Assembly: GCA_040285745.1 (NCBI GenBank)
Contig: JAUFOR010000002.1
Coordinates: 806,001 to 870,000, forward strand
From: Barthelona sp. PCE
Taxonomy: Eukaryota; Metamonada: BaSk clade
DNA length: 64,000 nucleotides
Reading direction: 5' to 3'
The translations under genes were made by a program, and so were the position numbers. Below the pieces are notes generated by a model that searched no databases, was not told the DNA's origin, and was given only the letters and a program-made list of their open reading frames with translations. The stretch's first letter is position 1. Every line of letters starts with the position of its first letter. This document shows positions 19,007-29,433 of the stretch, one piece after another.

Positions 19007-22000
19007 TTATCTTACATTGAGACGTGATTTTGTGGCGTTGAATCCTGTCATACGGGCTTCTGATTCATTTAGAGCAGCAGCCAGAGGATGTATACCCTTG
19101 GAGAAGTCGGCATCAAAATACACAAGAGCATTTTCTACAGCAAGGATAACCTCATCACGCTCTTTGGATTGTGAAAGGTTCCAAACATAGTCGAACATAT
19201 AACCGGCATCACGGGAGGTCTGTAGTTCAACGGTAGCCTGGAGAATTACGGAATCTTTCTTCATTTTCGTCCTACCCTTAGTTCTTTCTAATTCAGCTTC
19301 ATACACATCATCAGGAATGACGAATGGATCAGTGAGATTGGGGATGAACCACTTCTTGAAATCAACCAGCTTATTGAGCTGCTTGACAAAAGCTTCGCTA
19401 CCGTCATAAATTGCAATATGCAAAAAGAGGTTAATGAAGGGGCTAACAGCAAACCCGATGTCAACATTGTTCATACACGCAGCAGCATACATGTACCACT
19501 CGCGGACACAATTCTCCAGATAATAACCGTGATTGTTAACATCGTGGATAATGAGTAGAGATTCGCAGAGACCACGTGTGGCCAAAGATGCTCTTTCTTG
19601 ATCCGTTGTTAGTTGGTAGAGTGAGCCCATGCAAGAGTTTTGAACATAAGGCAATGATGCAATCGTGAGTGACGGAAGAGTGTGATTATAACGAAGCTTA
19701 CTGACGCTGTCTGCCCAGATGTTCAAAACAACACCGAGTTTGAGCTGGACGTCAATTACCGAGGCCTGATTCGGGAAGACAGATGCGTCTAGAGTTGGAG
19801 CTTCAACAATATCCTTTTTGGCGACAAGCTCACTGTTGTAAATACTCTGTGGTTTAACAAAGACTTTGCTATTCACTACTTTAGAAAACGTATTGTATAA
19901 AGCGTAATCCTTCATGACCGCGGGACCAAGAACATCATTGATAGGAGAAACTGAAAGATGGTTCATCGACATTGCGATAAAATCTCCAAGGATAATACGA
20001 ACATCCTTGTTCATGAAGAACTGTTCGTCGATTTCTAGTCCATTTGCGTCTACATTCGGTAAAATAGAAACATACGAAGATGGAGAATTAATGACACTGA
20101 GATAGCCAATGTATCCTGTGGTATGGATTACACTCATTGGAACACGATAGGTTAGACCCAAAATACGCACAAGAGCCAGTACAGTGGGGAGAGAGACACC
20201 AGCTTGTTCGGAAAGGGCAATATAATAGTCAGTAAAGGTGTTCTTTATGTCTTCGTATTGGGGTTTGTTGCCAGCCAAGAAATACTGAACAAGACGATCA
20301 CCTTCGACGTGAGAGACGATTCCCACCTTCTTCTGGTACTTTTTGCGCATATCTTGTGGAAGACTAAAAAATTTGCGAAGATCGTCCTCGAGGTACACCT
20401 TATGCTTTGATTTGAGGTGGTTCTTTCCGTTAAGCTCAGTGACTGTGCGGATGCATGCTGCTGCGATTTCATCATGTAACAGGTTGTCATCCACAATAGG
20501 AGCTTGTAATATCAAATTCTGATCAGCAAAAAGATGAGCGTACTTGTTGTAGAAGTTCAGATCATACTGCTTCTCAACGTCGTCAATGGCCTCAGACACA
20601 TACTGTCTGTACTGAGGAGCAAGTCTCTTCGTCATGGAACGACGTTGAGCAGAGTCCATAAGCAAACCAAGCTTTAATCTTGATTTGTTATTGAAAAAGG
20701 CAAATCGTGAAATGAATAAAAACGCAGTGAATATACCCATTGTTGACAGCTTCATGTTATCAGGATCCTGCAGAACAAAGAAGAGAATGTAAACAAGACA
20801 ACTCATGAATCCCATAAACCAGGAGAAGGGACTTCTTTGTACACCCACCAGTGGAGCAGATGATCGAATCTGGAACGGAGGTGTGCTCAACCACCTTGTA
20901 GTGAGGGCAATGATGTTACCACCAGGTAAAGCAGCCCAAATCAAAGCTCTTGTTGTAGTTTCGACTTCAAGCATCTCCGATTCTTGGTCGACATTGGACG
21001 CAAGTGCAGCCCAACTTGTTACCGTGGGAGAAACACCCAATTTTTTCATGGAGAGATCACTGACCATTCTAACAAAGAAAAACGTGAAGAAGACAATGAA
21101 CAAAATGTATGGAATTACAAGGTAGATGATACCACTGCCCAGGCCTGCCGCAAGGACGATGAAACTCAGTAAAAGAGTAATACCCCAAGCCTTTGAAATC
21201 GCAGTGGTGGCGGTCTGAGAGTTTGCCTTCTGCTCTTCCTTCTCTTCCTGTTCTCTTGCATGCTCAATCTGAATGTTCGTCATATTCCGGTATTGTCGGA
21301 CACCCATGGCTTTCCTAAGCTCCTTTTCAATTTTCCTAATATGCCTTCCTAATCCATCAGATCGTTCCAGAAGAGAGACTTTACGATTCTTAACTGTCCA
21401 GACACCAAAGATGAGCGGGATAGACTTGAACGCAGCCCAAAGAATAAGGGTGACACCAGAGAACAAATACAAGACTAGAAGATTGATAAAGATTAGTGCA
21501 AAAGCTAATAAATTTGTAGCTCTACTTAAAATCCACATAATACAACCGCTGCGCTTTTCTCTAATCATAAAACCAAAAGCACTTCTCAAAAGTCTGTATA
21601 CACTTCCAAATCCAGCAAATATTTGAGTTAAGAACGTGAAAGATGACTTGGCAAACTTATGGGAGGGAAATGATGTGATTGCAATCATCGAGGGACCCAA
21701 AAGGAACAAAGTAAGCAAAAGTGATACAAGATTGATAACACGTGTGATATTTGCAACCTCACCATTTTCAAGCTCTGTGAAACCTGCTGTCCAGGTGGAA
21801 GACAGGATAGAAAGAAGGAAAAGAGTGCCGTAATAAAGAACACGGAACCATATCCAGTGCCAAAAATACTTGCTCTTTTTCGTGATCAAAGCAATAGAAC
21901 AACCATACTTAATTAAAAATTGAAACCAAATCGAAACCCAGAAGGTGAGGGACATCAGGAAAAGGGCAACAACAGCGCTGGCCCAAATTGGATCAATAGC

Positions 22001-22480
22001 TTTGATGGGAACCTTGACGATATCCATAATTTTGACAGCATAATTGTAGATGGGTACGATGACTCGGGCAAGAAAGTCGTTGACATCTGTGAGGTCAATA
22101 CCTATACTACCCATTAATAATGGCAGTTGAATAGCAAAACCAACAAACCATTGAGAGATAGTAGACATGATGGAATTAAGGATGGGAAGCGCCTTAGTGA
22201 TGCTGCTTGTGGCACCACCTCCCTTGAAACCTGCAAGAGCACGCAGACCAACGGTTTGAAGAGCATCTCCAAAACCGTTTTCACGTGACTGTATTCCACC
22301 TACATCTTTCTCTGCCTCAATGAGAGTTTCTGCAAATGTTACATTGTCTCCTTCGATGGACTTCGGGGTGCTCTTTATATTTGTCTCAATAATTGAAGTG
22401 TGTGGTGAATCAATGATGTTAAGCTGATTAGAGTTGCGATTAAAGTCATCTATAGCAATTGGATCAACAGGACTGCTCAT
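19007..22480 (-). CDS. Large multi-pass membrane protein of unknown function
   Basis: A 1157-residue protein that I do not recognise. It has a polar N-terminus of about 95 residues, then some nine to ten hydrophobic segments (about 110-130, 163-188, 210-228, 243-263, 325-353, 430-470 as a pair, 560-580, 587-605), split by a charged stretch (about 370-425) with EQEEKEEQK. A soluble helical C-terminal half of about 550 residues follows. The frame extends to a TTG and an ATG further up (22555), but I prefer the ATG at 22480, which follows the usual T-rich tract (TATCTCTTTTTTTTTAG). Stop TAAA. Confidence 0.85.
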   Translation of the reverse strand: MSSPVDPIAIDDFNRNSNQLNIIDSPHTSIIETNIKSTPKSIEGDNVTFAETLIEAEKDVGGIQSRENGFGDALQTVGLRALAGFKGGGATSSITKALPILNSIMSTISQWFVGFAIQLPLLMGSIGIDLTDVNDFLARVIVPIYNYAVKIMDIVKVPIKAIDPIWASAVVALFLMSLTFWVSIWFQFLIKYGCSIALITKKSKYFWHWIWFRVLYYGTLFLLSILSSTWTAGFTELENGEVANITRVINLVSLLLTLFLLGPSMIAITSFPSHKFAKSSFTFLTQIFAGFGSVYRLLRSAFGFMIREKRSGCIMWILSRATNLLAFALIFINLLVLYLFSGVTLILWAAFKSIPLIFGVWTVKNRKVSLLERSDGLGRHIRKIEKELRKAMGVRQYRNMTNIQIEHAREQEEKEEQKANSQTATTAISKAWGITLLLSFIVLAAGLGSGIIYLVIPYILFIVFFTFFFVRMVSDLSMKKLGVSPTVTSWAALASNVDQESEMLEVETTTRALIWAALPGGNIIALTTRWLSTPPFQIRSSAPLVGVQRSPFSWFMGFMSCLVYILFFVLQDPDNMKLSTMGIFTAFLFISRFAFFNNKSRLKLGLLMDSAQRRSMTKRLAPQYRQYVSEAIDDVEKQYDLNFYNKYAHLFADQNLILQAPIVDDNLLHDEIAAACIRTVTELNGKNHLKSKHKVYLEDDLRKFFSLPQDMRKKYQKKVGIVSHVEGDRLVQYFLAGNKPQYEDIKNTFTDYYIALSEQAGVSLPTVLALVRILGLTYRVPMSVIHTTGYIGYLSVINSPSSYVSILPNVDANGLEIDEQFFMNKDVRIILGDFIAMSMNHLSVSPINDVLGPAVMKDYALYNTFSKVVNSKVFVKPQSIYNSELVAKKDIVEAPTLDASVFPNQASVIDVQLKLGVVLNIWADSVSKLRYNHTLPSLTIASLPYVQNSCMGSLYQLTTDQERASLATRGLCESLLIIHDVNNHGYYLENCVREWYMYAAACMNNVDIGFAVSPFINLFLHIAIYDGSEAFVKQLNKLVDFKKWFIPNLTDPFVIPDDVYEAELERTKGRTKMKKDSVILQATVELQTSRDAGYMFDYVWNLSQSKERDEVILAVENALVYFDADFSKGIHPLAAALNESEARMTGFNATKSRLNVR

Positions 22481-22908
22481 AATAGAATATAAGACTAAAA
22501 AAAAAAGAGATAAAAAAAGAAAACAGATATTTTGTGCGATTGTAGCTATATTCATCAACTTTACGGAAGATATTTTCTTTTTGGTGGATATAGTATGATG
22601 TAAATATATTTTAACAGAACTGTTGAGAACCTGTTAAACTATGTGGATTTTATCTCTTTATTTCCTGATAATTTTGCTGTGCAGCTTATATTTACTTCAA
22701 TTGCAGCTATTTTTTACTATAAAAAATCAATTAAAGAGATCATTGGTAGTTTTTCTCGTAATATGTTCAATACTTATAATATAGTAATATTTACTGTTGT
22801 TAAGATTTGATATAGATCACAGTAAGCTTTTTTAAAGATATAAAAAGACAACATACGTTACTTCTTTTTTGTTTTCTCAATTCTTTCTTTGTACACTTTT
22901 TTGGGCTT
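22481..22908. other. Divergent intergenic region with T-rich promoter tracts
   Basis: A 428-bp AT-rich spacer between divergent genes. T/C-rich tracts lie 5-35 bp from both start codons (minus strand near 22493-22525; plus strand 22862-22900). No other feature is seen. Confidence 0.45.
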
Positions 22909-24249
22909 ATGGATCTTTCTTTCGATCAAAATCACCTGGAATACAACGAGTTTGAGACAGATATTTTGCACATACCCGTTGAGAAACCTCCAAATGTTCA
23001 TAATGATGAAATTCTCTTTAGTGATCCCGGGCAGGATATCCATTTGGCAGGATACTTACGGTTGGAGAGTTTCTGGGGCAGTGATAAGGAGCGCTACATT
23101 GTAGTACAGGGTACAAAATTGAAAATTTTTATAGATAGTTCGGATGAAGTTCCAAAACATTCATTTTCTCTTGAAAACTGCAACATACGTCTTGAGGCAA
23201 ACGATAAACTTAAGCTAATTTTTGGAGACAGCAATTTTACATTCACAAGTGAGGAGAAAAATCTATTCCAATGGCTGGTACGTCTTAATAATTGTATAAA
23301 AGCAGCACAGTATCTGATGAAGAGCTACCTTGATAACCAGACACCTAGCCGTCTCATATTAACTTTATTAAGGGATGATGAAATATGTTTTCGTGAACGC
23401 ATTTCACTATGCAACCAAGAACTAACGAAATCAGCGCAGTTTTTCTTATTCTCAGCGTTTGAGTACTGGAACTTTAATGAACTGGAGCTTTGTAATATAG
23501 GTCTAACATGTGAAACACTGTCACATCTCAGCAATTGTATGAACAAAAATCTAACCAAACTTAGCGTGGTTGGTAATAATTTAACGGTTGATGCGGGCGC
23601 GATACTGAGCTCAATGTTAAAGAACAGCTCAATAGTATCTCTTGATTTGAGTGATAATCCTGCCATTACTGATGTTGGTTTTGAAGATATTATAGACATC
23701 CTTTCAACTAATAATAGGCCAATGAGCCTGTTGAATGTATCCAATTGCGGTATCACGTCTAAATGTATGCAGACACTTCTTGATTCAGCATTAGAGGCTC
23801 AGTCATGGGATCACAATATTGTGATTACGACACTGAATCTTTCGCATGCTTCATTTGATACCAAGGCAATGCAGTCATTGCACTATTTTCTGAGGAACCA
23901 GGCTGTGCATGTAAGCGACCTCATCATGACACATTCATTGACAAATAAGGAGGTCAGTGAAGCCTTTATTAGCAGACTGTCCCGAACGCTGAAATTGTTC
24001 AGGTTGGATATCAGGAATAGCGAATTGAGTGTTTCTGCTGTTAATTCATTGGGGGAGGTTGTGCAAAGTCATCCAAATCTCAAGGAGGTTATGTTTAATC
24101 CAGGAGATAAGGATCCTGTTGCAGCTGAGGCGTTAGTTTCATATATAAGCCCCGATAGCTATGAGTTCGAACTTATATTTCAGAATGATCGAATGAAAAG
24201 CACTATTTCGGATAAAACAAAGGAGATAATCAACCAATATTGTGAATAA
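22909..24249 (+). CDS. PH domain and leucine-rich repeat protein
   Basis: A 446-residue protein. Residues about 43-135 look like a pleckstrin-homology domain: HLAGYLRLES, a basic loop, KERYIVVQGTKLKIF, then a C-terminal helix with the invariant-type tryptophan in FQWLVRLNNCIK. From about 190 on come ribonuclease-inhibitor-type LRRs (LELCNIGLT, LSVVGNNLT, LDLSDNPAIT, LNVSNCGIT, LNLSHASFD). PH plus RI-type LRR is the layout of CARMIL-like actin regulators, but those are longer, so this is only a resemblance. It would sit at a membrane by phosphoinositide binding. Stop TAAA. Confidence 0.8.
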   Translation: MDLSFDQNHLEYNEFETDILHIPVEKPPNVHNDEILFSDPGQDIHLAGYLRLESFWGSDKERYIVVQGTKLKIFIDSSDEVPKHSFSLENCNIRLEANDKLKLIFGDSNFTFTSEEKNLFQWLVRLNNCIKAAQYLMKSYLDNQTPSRLILTLLRDDEICFRERISLCNQELTKSAQFFLFSAFEYWNFNELELCNIGLTCETLSHLSNCMNKNLTKLSVVGNNLTVDAGAILSSMLKNSSIVSLDLSDNPAITDVGFEDIIDILSTNNRPMSLLNVSNCGITSKCMQTLLDSALEAQSWDHNIVITTLNLSHASFDTKAMQSLHYFLRNQAVHVSDLIMTHSLTNKEVSEAFISRLSRTLKLFRLDIRNSELSVSAVNSLGEVVQSHPNLKEVMFNPGDKDPVAAEALVSYISPDSYEFELIFQNDRMKSTISDKTKEIINQYCE

Positions 24250-24647
24250 ATGTGAAGGATGGTTTTTGTGGATTTCCTTACGGGAGTGCTCGTACACTAC
24301 TTATTTAACACCATCACTAGGATATAATAGAAAATTAAAGGTTCATTGAATAGTAAAACATGATATTCTCCAAATAACGGCATACTACATGTTCCAACAT
24401 GTGTCTCCGGTCAGTTTGGATAGAATTTGGGGTCAACAATCATGATTTACCCAAAGTCATAGCATGGGAAAACCACAACAATCTTACAATATAAACGTAG
24501 AATTAACAAAAAACTGACTGTATAAGCAATGCCCTTCTGTACCATTGGCAGGCCAATGCTCTGTAGAAGTATAGAAGCAAAATTCATTGCATTTGCTATT
24601 CTAACTGTTTTCATTTTTTCTTTTGTTTCGTTTGTACGTTAATTAAT
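24250..24647. other. Intergenic region
   Basis: A 398-bp spacer between two plus-strand genes. I see no tRNA, repeat or coding frame. The final 50 bp form a T/C-rich promoter tract (GTTTTCATTTTTTCTTTTGTTTCG). Confidence 0.4.
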
Positions 24648-26324
24648 ATGTCACTTGCTTATTCTGCCATAGAAGAGCCCAGAAAGAACAAAGGTTCAAA
24701 GACTAACACTATTTTGTTGTTATTGACTGTAGTATTGGTTGTTTTCAACTTAGTTCTCATCATCTCTCGAGTGATGCCATTCAACGATCAGTTGAAGAAT
24801 ATCGATGATAATGTTCATGTTTTAGAGAAGAAGCATAATATCTTACCTGAGAAGGTTATTCTCAAGCCTTCAGCCATTCACCCCGTTTCAAACCAGGCTC
24901 ACCGTGGTACTTGTTGGTCCTTTGCTACTATTGGCGCTTTTGAGAGTGCTTACAAGCATCAAGCTATTCAACAAGGTTTCCTTGATCCCGATCAATATGT
25001 TAAGTTCTCTGAGCAGGCCCACGCCATCTCTGTCGTTGAGGAATGCAACACCGATATCAAGAAGTGCCCTATTGCTAACATGTGGTACTACAACCAAGCT
25101 TCAGATGGTTATGCAGTCTGGCTTTATACCTTCCAACAAGCTCTGTCCAAGCAGATCCTCCCTAACTCTGTCTGTCCCTACGTCACCGTTGAGGATACCC
25201 TTCCCGATAGCTGGACTCCCCACACTTTCGGTGAAGGTACTCTCAAGTGTGATGGTCAGAAGGCCGCTGAGGAGACTAACCCCGTCGAGTACGAGATCAA
25301 CAACATGAAGCATCTCTACACCAAGGACGAGATTAAAATGGCCCTTTTGGAGCGCGAGTATGTTCTCCCAATCTCCACAGCCCTCTTTGGTCCTGGTGAC
25401 TACGTCAAGTGTTCCACCCCCGGTTGGGCTGAGATGTGTCTCATCCGCAACGTCAGCTGTCCCGCTAAGATCGCCTACGGCGAGAAGTGTTACTTCATGC
25501 AAGGTAAGTCCGGTACCTCAGATGGTGCTTTCGTTTACGAAGAGGATGATAAGATGATTGGTGGTCACGGTATGGGTGTCGTTGGTATTCGCGAGAGCGG
25601 TATCATTGATCCCTTCCTCGGTCGTGAATTCGAACAGGGCTACTACATTCTCCGTAACAGTTGGGATTATACCAGCGGTCACTCCATTCAGTACCTCTCC
25701 GGCGAGATCAGTTTTTGGGATGAGCTCGAGCTCTGCCCTATGTGGTCTTCCCCTCGTAACTGGATCAAGTGTACTCGTGGTGCTGAGCATCATGAGGGCT
25801 TTGAGACTATTGCCGGTGCTTCATACCCCTGGTACTGGAACGCCACCGATATGCACCCCGCTATGATCAAGGCTAAGTCTGGTGGTAACGTCACTGCTCT
25901 TGGCTTCAACCCCGATATCAACTACTGTGTCGAATCTGCTGAGAAGGACAGCCCCAAGCGTTTTGAGGTTTGTTTCGCTGAGTCCGAGGATGGTTCCAAG
26001 AAGGAGGGCGGTGAGAAGCTTTGTCTCAGATCCGTTAACGTTGATTACCTCAACCGTCTCCTTGACCGTGTCGATGAATACCCCGAGAACGATCATGATA
26101 ACTGTGGTTACTGGGCATTCCCTCTTAGGTACGCTGATGAGGCCGCTGCTGCCGGTGCATTCTGGGTCCTCGACTTCGACATTGAGTTCTCCAAGTGTTC
26201 TTTCGCTAAGAACGCCAATTTGCCTGAGTGCCGTAAATTCGATTACACCCTTCTGAACCAGTCCACACACCGTGCACAGTACGCAACGTTCGAAACCCCT
26301 TTGCCTTGGCAGAAGAAATGGTAG
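24648..26324 (+). CDS. Papain-family (C1A) cysteine peptidase with N-terminal membrane anchor
   Basis: A 558-residue peptidase. A membrane segment at about 21-42 (ILLLLTVVLVVFNLVLIIS) acts as signal-anchor, so the enzyme faces the lumen or exterior. The catalytic set is complete: Gln83 and Cys89 in NQAHRGTCWSFAT, His307 in GGHGMGVVG, Asn337 in ILRNSWD. It is larger than cathepsins, with a Cys-containing insert between 140 and 290 and a C-terminal extension of over 200 residues with more cysteines. Codons are strongly C-ending after the anchor, as in the tubulin gene. First of three peptidase genes in tandem on this strand. Confidence 0.92.
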   Translation: MSLAYSAIEEPRKNKGSKTNTILLLLTVVLVVFNLVLIISRVMPFNDQLKNIDDNVHVLEKKHNILPEKVILKPSAIHPVSNQAHRGTCWSFATIGAFESAYKHQAIQQGFLDPDQYVKFSEQAHAISVVEECNTDIKKCPIANMWYYNQASDGYAVWLYTFQQALSKQILPNSVCPYVTVEDTLPDSWTPHTFGEGTLKCDGQKAAEETNPVEYEINNMKHLYTKDEIKMALLEREYVLPISTALFGPGDYVKCSTPGWAEMCLIRNVSCPAKIAYGEKCYFMQGKSGTSDGAFVYEEDDKMIGGHGMGVVGIRESGIIDPFLGREFEQGYYILRNSWDYTSGHSIQYLSGEISFWDELELCPMWSSPRNWIKCTRGAEHHEGFETIAGASYPWYWNATDMHPAMIKAKSGGNVTALGFNPDINYCVESAEKDSPKRFEVCFAESEDGSKKEGGEKLCLRSVNVDYLNRLLDRVDEYPENDHDNCGYWAFPLRYADEAAAAGAFWVLDFDIEFSKCSFAKNANLPECRKFDYTLLNQSTHRAQYATFETPLPWQKKW

Positions 26325-26501
26325 TAACCGATGGTAGCTCAACCCTAGTAAATTTTTAGTATATCCAACAATTTTTTTCCTAATGATACTGCAGGCTAAT
26401 ATGTAACAAAACAATGTAATATAGCCATTCGTTGATTCAAACAAGGTACCAACTGGTCCTTTGAGACGTATCTTTGATCTTTTCGATTTATTACTCTTAT
26501 C

Positions 26502-27875
26502 ATGAAGAGAATTTTATTTTTCATAGTTGCTGTGTTTCTGCTTGGTCTAGTTAGCGCCAACAACGACTTCGTATTCACCGATTGGTTCGAGCAAAAGCTT
26601 GATCACTTCGATTACACTAATGATGCTACATGGAAGCAGCGCTATCATATCAACCAGAAATACTGGGAGGGAGAAGGCCCTCTTATATTCTACATCGGTG
26701 GCGAGGGCCCCTGCACAAGTCGTTCTGTTGAAAGTGGTTTTGTTGTTGAAATTGCTGAGGAGCTTAAGGGACTTGTTATTGCTTTGGAACACCGTTTTTA
26801 TGGCGAATCCCAACCATTCCGCCACATGACTACTGAAAATTTAAAGTTCTTAAATTCTAAACAAGGTCTCACTGATCTCGCTCAATTTGTTTCCCATATT
26901 AAGAAGCAGATCGCTATTAACGGTTATACACCCAAGGTAATGGTTGTTGGTGGATCTTATCCTGGAGCTATGGCTTCTTGGTTCTGTTCTTGGTATGAGT
27001 CCAGTGGTCTCGTTGACTTCTGCTACTCTTCATCAGGTGTTATTAATGCCATTGAGAAGTTCACTACTTTTGATGACCTCATCATTTCCGTTACAGGTGA
27101 ACAATGCTCAACCGCCCTCCGTCGTATCTCTCGTCTGATTGATACCAAGCTCGAGGCGAAGGCCACCAACCGTGCCATCAAGAAGAGGCTCCTGGCTGAG
27201 AAGCTTATTGATGCTGACATCTACTACCTCGTTGCTGATGCTATGATTATGGGTCCTCAATACTCTCAGAAGTCTGCTCTTTGCAACCCCATCAACGATG
27301 CCATGTCCAAGCACGCCACCGATGAAGAGTTACTCACCGTTTTCATCCGTTATTTGACTGAGACATTCTATCCCAATATACTCCATTCTACATCTGCCGA
27401 ATATGATCGTAAGTATCTTTTAAAAACTGATACATCAAAATACGCTACTGCTTCTCGTGCCTGGTATTGGCAAAAATGTACTGACCTTGCTTACTTCCAG
27501 GTTTATTCTGAGGGAGATTTCCGTTCACCTCACCTCACTGTTGATTGGCATTTGGATAAGTGCAAGTCTGTATTTGGTATTGAGACTAGACCGAGAGTTG
27601 AAGAGACTAATGCTATTTTCGGCGGTGCAAACCCTAAGCACCAAAGAAATACCCTATATGTCAACGCACGTGACGATCCGTGGCAAGAAGCCAGTATTGA
27701 TAGATCTAAAGTAGCAGGAAATGCTAAGATTTCTTCAATTTTCATTACAGGTGATGAATCAGGTATGTACGGCCACTGTATTGACCTCCACGCATCTAAG
27801 AGTGATGACACCGAGGTTCTGAAGCAAGCTAGGAGAGATATCCTTGCCAAAGTCAAGTATTATTTGGGTATGTGA
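26502..27875 (+). CDS. S28 serine carboxypeptidase (PRCP/DPP7 family)
   Basis: A 457-residue secreted or lysosomal peptidase of family S28, whose members cut after or before proline near peptide ends. Signal peptide at 1-19. Family motifs: WFEQKLDHFD (about 28-37), RYHINQKYW, FYIGGEGP (about 63-70), EHRFYGESQP, nucleophile Ser152 in GGSYPGAMASW, Asp392 in NARDDPW and His425 in YGHCIDLHA. The triad is complete and the length is normal. It lies 177 bp after the C1A peptidase. Stop TGA. Whether it is a carboxypeptidase or a dipeptidyl peptidase cannot be told from the sequence. Confidence 0.94.
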   Translation: MKRILFFIVAVFLLGLVSANNDFVFTDWFEQKLDHFDYTNDATWKQRYHINQKYWEGEGPLIFYIGGEGPCTSRSVESGFVVEIAEELKGLVIALEHRFYGESQPFRHMTTENLKFLNSKQGLTDLAQFVSHIKKQIAINGYTPKVMVVGGSYPGAMASWFCSWYESSGLVDFCYSSSGVINAIEKFTTFDDLIISVTGEQCSTALRRISRLIDTKLEAKATNRAIKKRLLAEKLIDADIYYLVADAMIMGPQYSQKSALCNPINDAMSKHATDEELLTVFIRYLTETFYPNILHSTSAEYDRKYLLKTDTSKYATASRAWYWQKCTDLAYFQVYSEGDFRSPHLTVDWHLDKCKSVFGIETRPRVEETNAIFGGANPKHQRNTLYVNARDDPWQEASIDRSKVAGNAKISSIFITGDESGMYGHCIDLHASKSDDTEVLKQARRDILAKVKYYLGM

Positions 27876-28263
27876 TTTTTTTAGTTTTATTCGCCTCGAC
27901 GAGTAAATAGTAAATTATTTTAATAACATAAATGATTTCATTATTCGTTATAAACACATTTGATAGATTTTGAAGAAATGAAACTTTCCTTTCTTCTTGC
28001 ATTTTCCATCAACTATTGCTTGTTTATCAGAGACTCGACGTCAAAAGTTTGATTAACAACAATTGTTATGTATTTATAGCGTGTTTAAACCTTATAGATA
28101 ATATTAGAATTCGTGCTCGGTAAACTGCCTATTCAATAGTCACAAAGTATACCGCGTGTAGAAAAGGACACGCCTGCACGATGCGCGCTCAGTTAACATG
28201 TTTTTACATTTTTATCCTCTTTCGGTTTCTCCTCTTTTCAGGAATTTAAGGCTTTAGGGCGAT
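27876..28263. other. Intergenic region
   Basis: A 388-bp AT-rich spacer. A short hairpin GCGTGT (28154-28159) with ACACGC (28168-28173) is present. The T/C-rich promoter tract TTTATCCTCTTTCGGTTTCTCCTCTTTTCAG lies at 28210-28240. No gene is seen. Confidence 0.4.
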
Positions 28264-29433
28264 ATGTTTAAATGTATTCTTATACTTTATATACTATTTT
28301 TGGCCACCGCTAATGCGGAAGCTTTTTATGATAAAAAATTTGATTTTCTGGGTGGTAAGTCGATTGTAGAATTGTATCATCATGTCAACAATTATTATAC
28401 GTTTAGGATGTTCTCCGTTGATGTAGAAAACGATCCTATTCCAGCAACACTCGATTACAGAACATCTTTTACAAGTAATGATCAGATCATTAAGACACAA
28501 GGAGCCTGTAATAGTTGTTTCGCAAATGCAGGAGTCACACTGGTTGAGGCAGTCGCTCAAGCCAAATACAATACAACCTTACCGTCACTAAGCGCCAAGC
28601 TCATCATGGATTGTACACCTAATTTTGCATGTGATAAATTCGGCTATCTGGAGGAGTGGTACATGTCCCATGATCGTGGTTATTTCGCAACAGAGTCTGA
28701 TTATCCATATGCTGCTGTGGTAGACACATGTCCAACGAATATTACAAAAGCAGAGCTTCCAGGAGAGCTTGGTTGGGGCTTAATCAGTTGGAATCCACGC
28801 CACGTGCCCACGGAAAAGGAGCTGAAGGCTGCCTTGGTGAAATACGGTCCTGTGTCAGCAGTGATTGATCAAGGTGCATCTATCCTATCGTGGGAGGCTG
28901 GTGACGCACCCGTTGGGAACTCACAGTGTTCGTTGGAAAACACAAACTCTCATTCAATTGTCATTGTTGGATACACAACGAATGCTTTCATATGTGCGAA
29001 TTCCTATGGTACAAGCGAGTTCGATGGTGGATATTTCTTGTTGGGATTCTCGACTTTAACTAACGCAGGATTTGGAACATGTGGCATGCTACAGGCAAAC
29101 CGCTTCGTGTGCTTTGGTGATGAGTGCCCACCGTTCAACTGGTTCAAAAAAATTTTTGACCCAGTCGATATCTGGGGGTTCGCACCAGGAGTAGGTATTT
29201 ATTTGTTTTTATTCTTCTTCCTTTGTTGCTGTTGTTGTTGCTACGACTGTTGTTGTTGTAATTGTTGTTGTTCAAAGAAGAAGCAACAGCGTGGTGTTGT
29301 AATCCCAACCACATTACTTCAGATGACAGTAAGGCCACCCATACAGCAGCCACCCATACAGCAGCCATCCTTTGGTATGACACAATCTCCCTCGAAAAGA
29401 GCGTTGCAAAAGGTATATGATGCTGATTACTAA
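28264..29433 (+). CDS. Papain-family (C1A) peptidase with membrane segment and poly-cysteine tail
   Basis: A 389-residue peptidase with signal peptide (1-19). The active site is complete though the motif departs from CGSCW: Gln79 and Cys85 in TQGACNSCFA, His230 in NSHSIVIVG, Asn246 in ICANSYG. After the catalytic domain comes a hydrophobic stretch (about 305-320) that leads straight into residues 321-336, where 13 of 16 are cysteine, then SKKK and a Pro/Gln tail of repeated PPIQQ. This suggests a type I membrane peptidase with a heavily acylated cytosolic stalk, which is inference. Almost no propeptide is visible. Confidence 0.88.
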   Translation: MFKCILILYILFLATANAEAFYDKKFDFLGGKSIVELYHHVNNYYTFRMFSVDVENDPIPATLDYRTSFTSNDQIIKTQGACNSCFANAGVTLVEAVAQAKYNTTLPSLSAKLIMDCTPNFACDKFGYLEEWYMSHDRGYFATESDYPYAAVVDTCPTNITKAELPGELGWGLISWNPRHVPTEKELKAALVKYGPVSAVIDQGASILSWEAGDAPVGNSQCSLENTNSHSIVIVGYTTNAFICANSYGTSEFDGGYFLLGFSTLTNAGFGTCGMLQANRFVCFGDECPPFNWFKKIFDPVDIWGFAPGVGIYLFLFFFLCCCCCCYDCCCCNCCCSKKKQQRGVVIPTTLLQMTVRPPIQQPPIQQPSFGMTQSPSKRALQKVYDADY

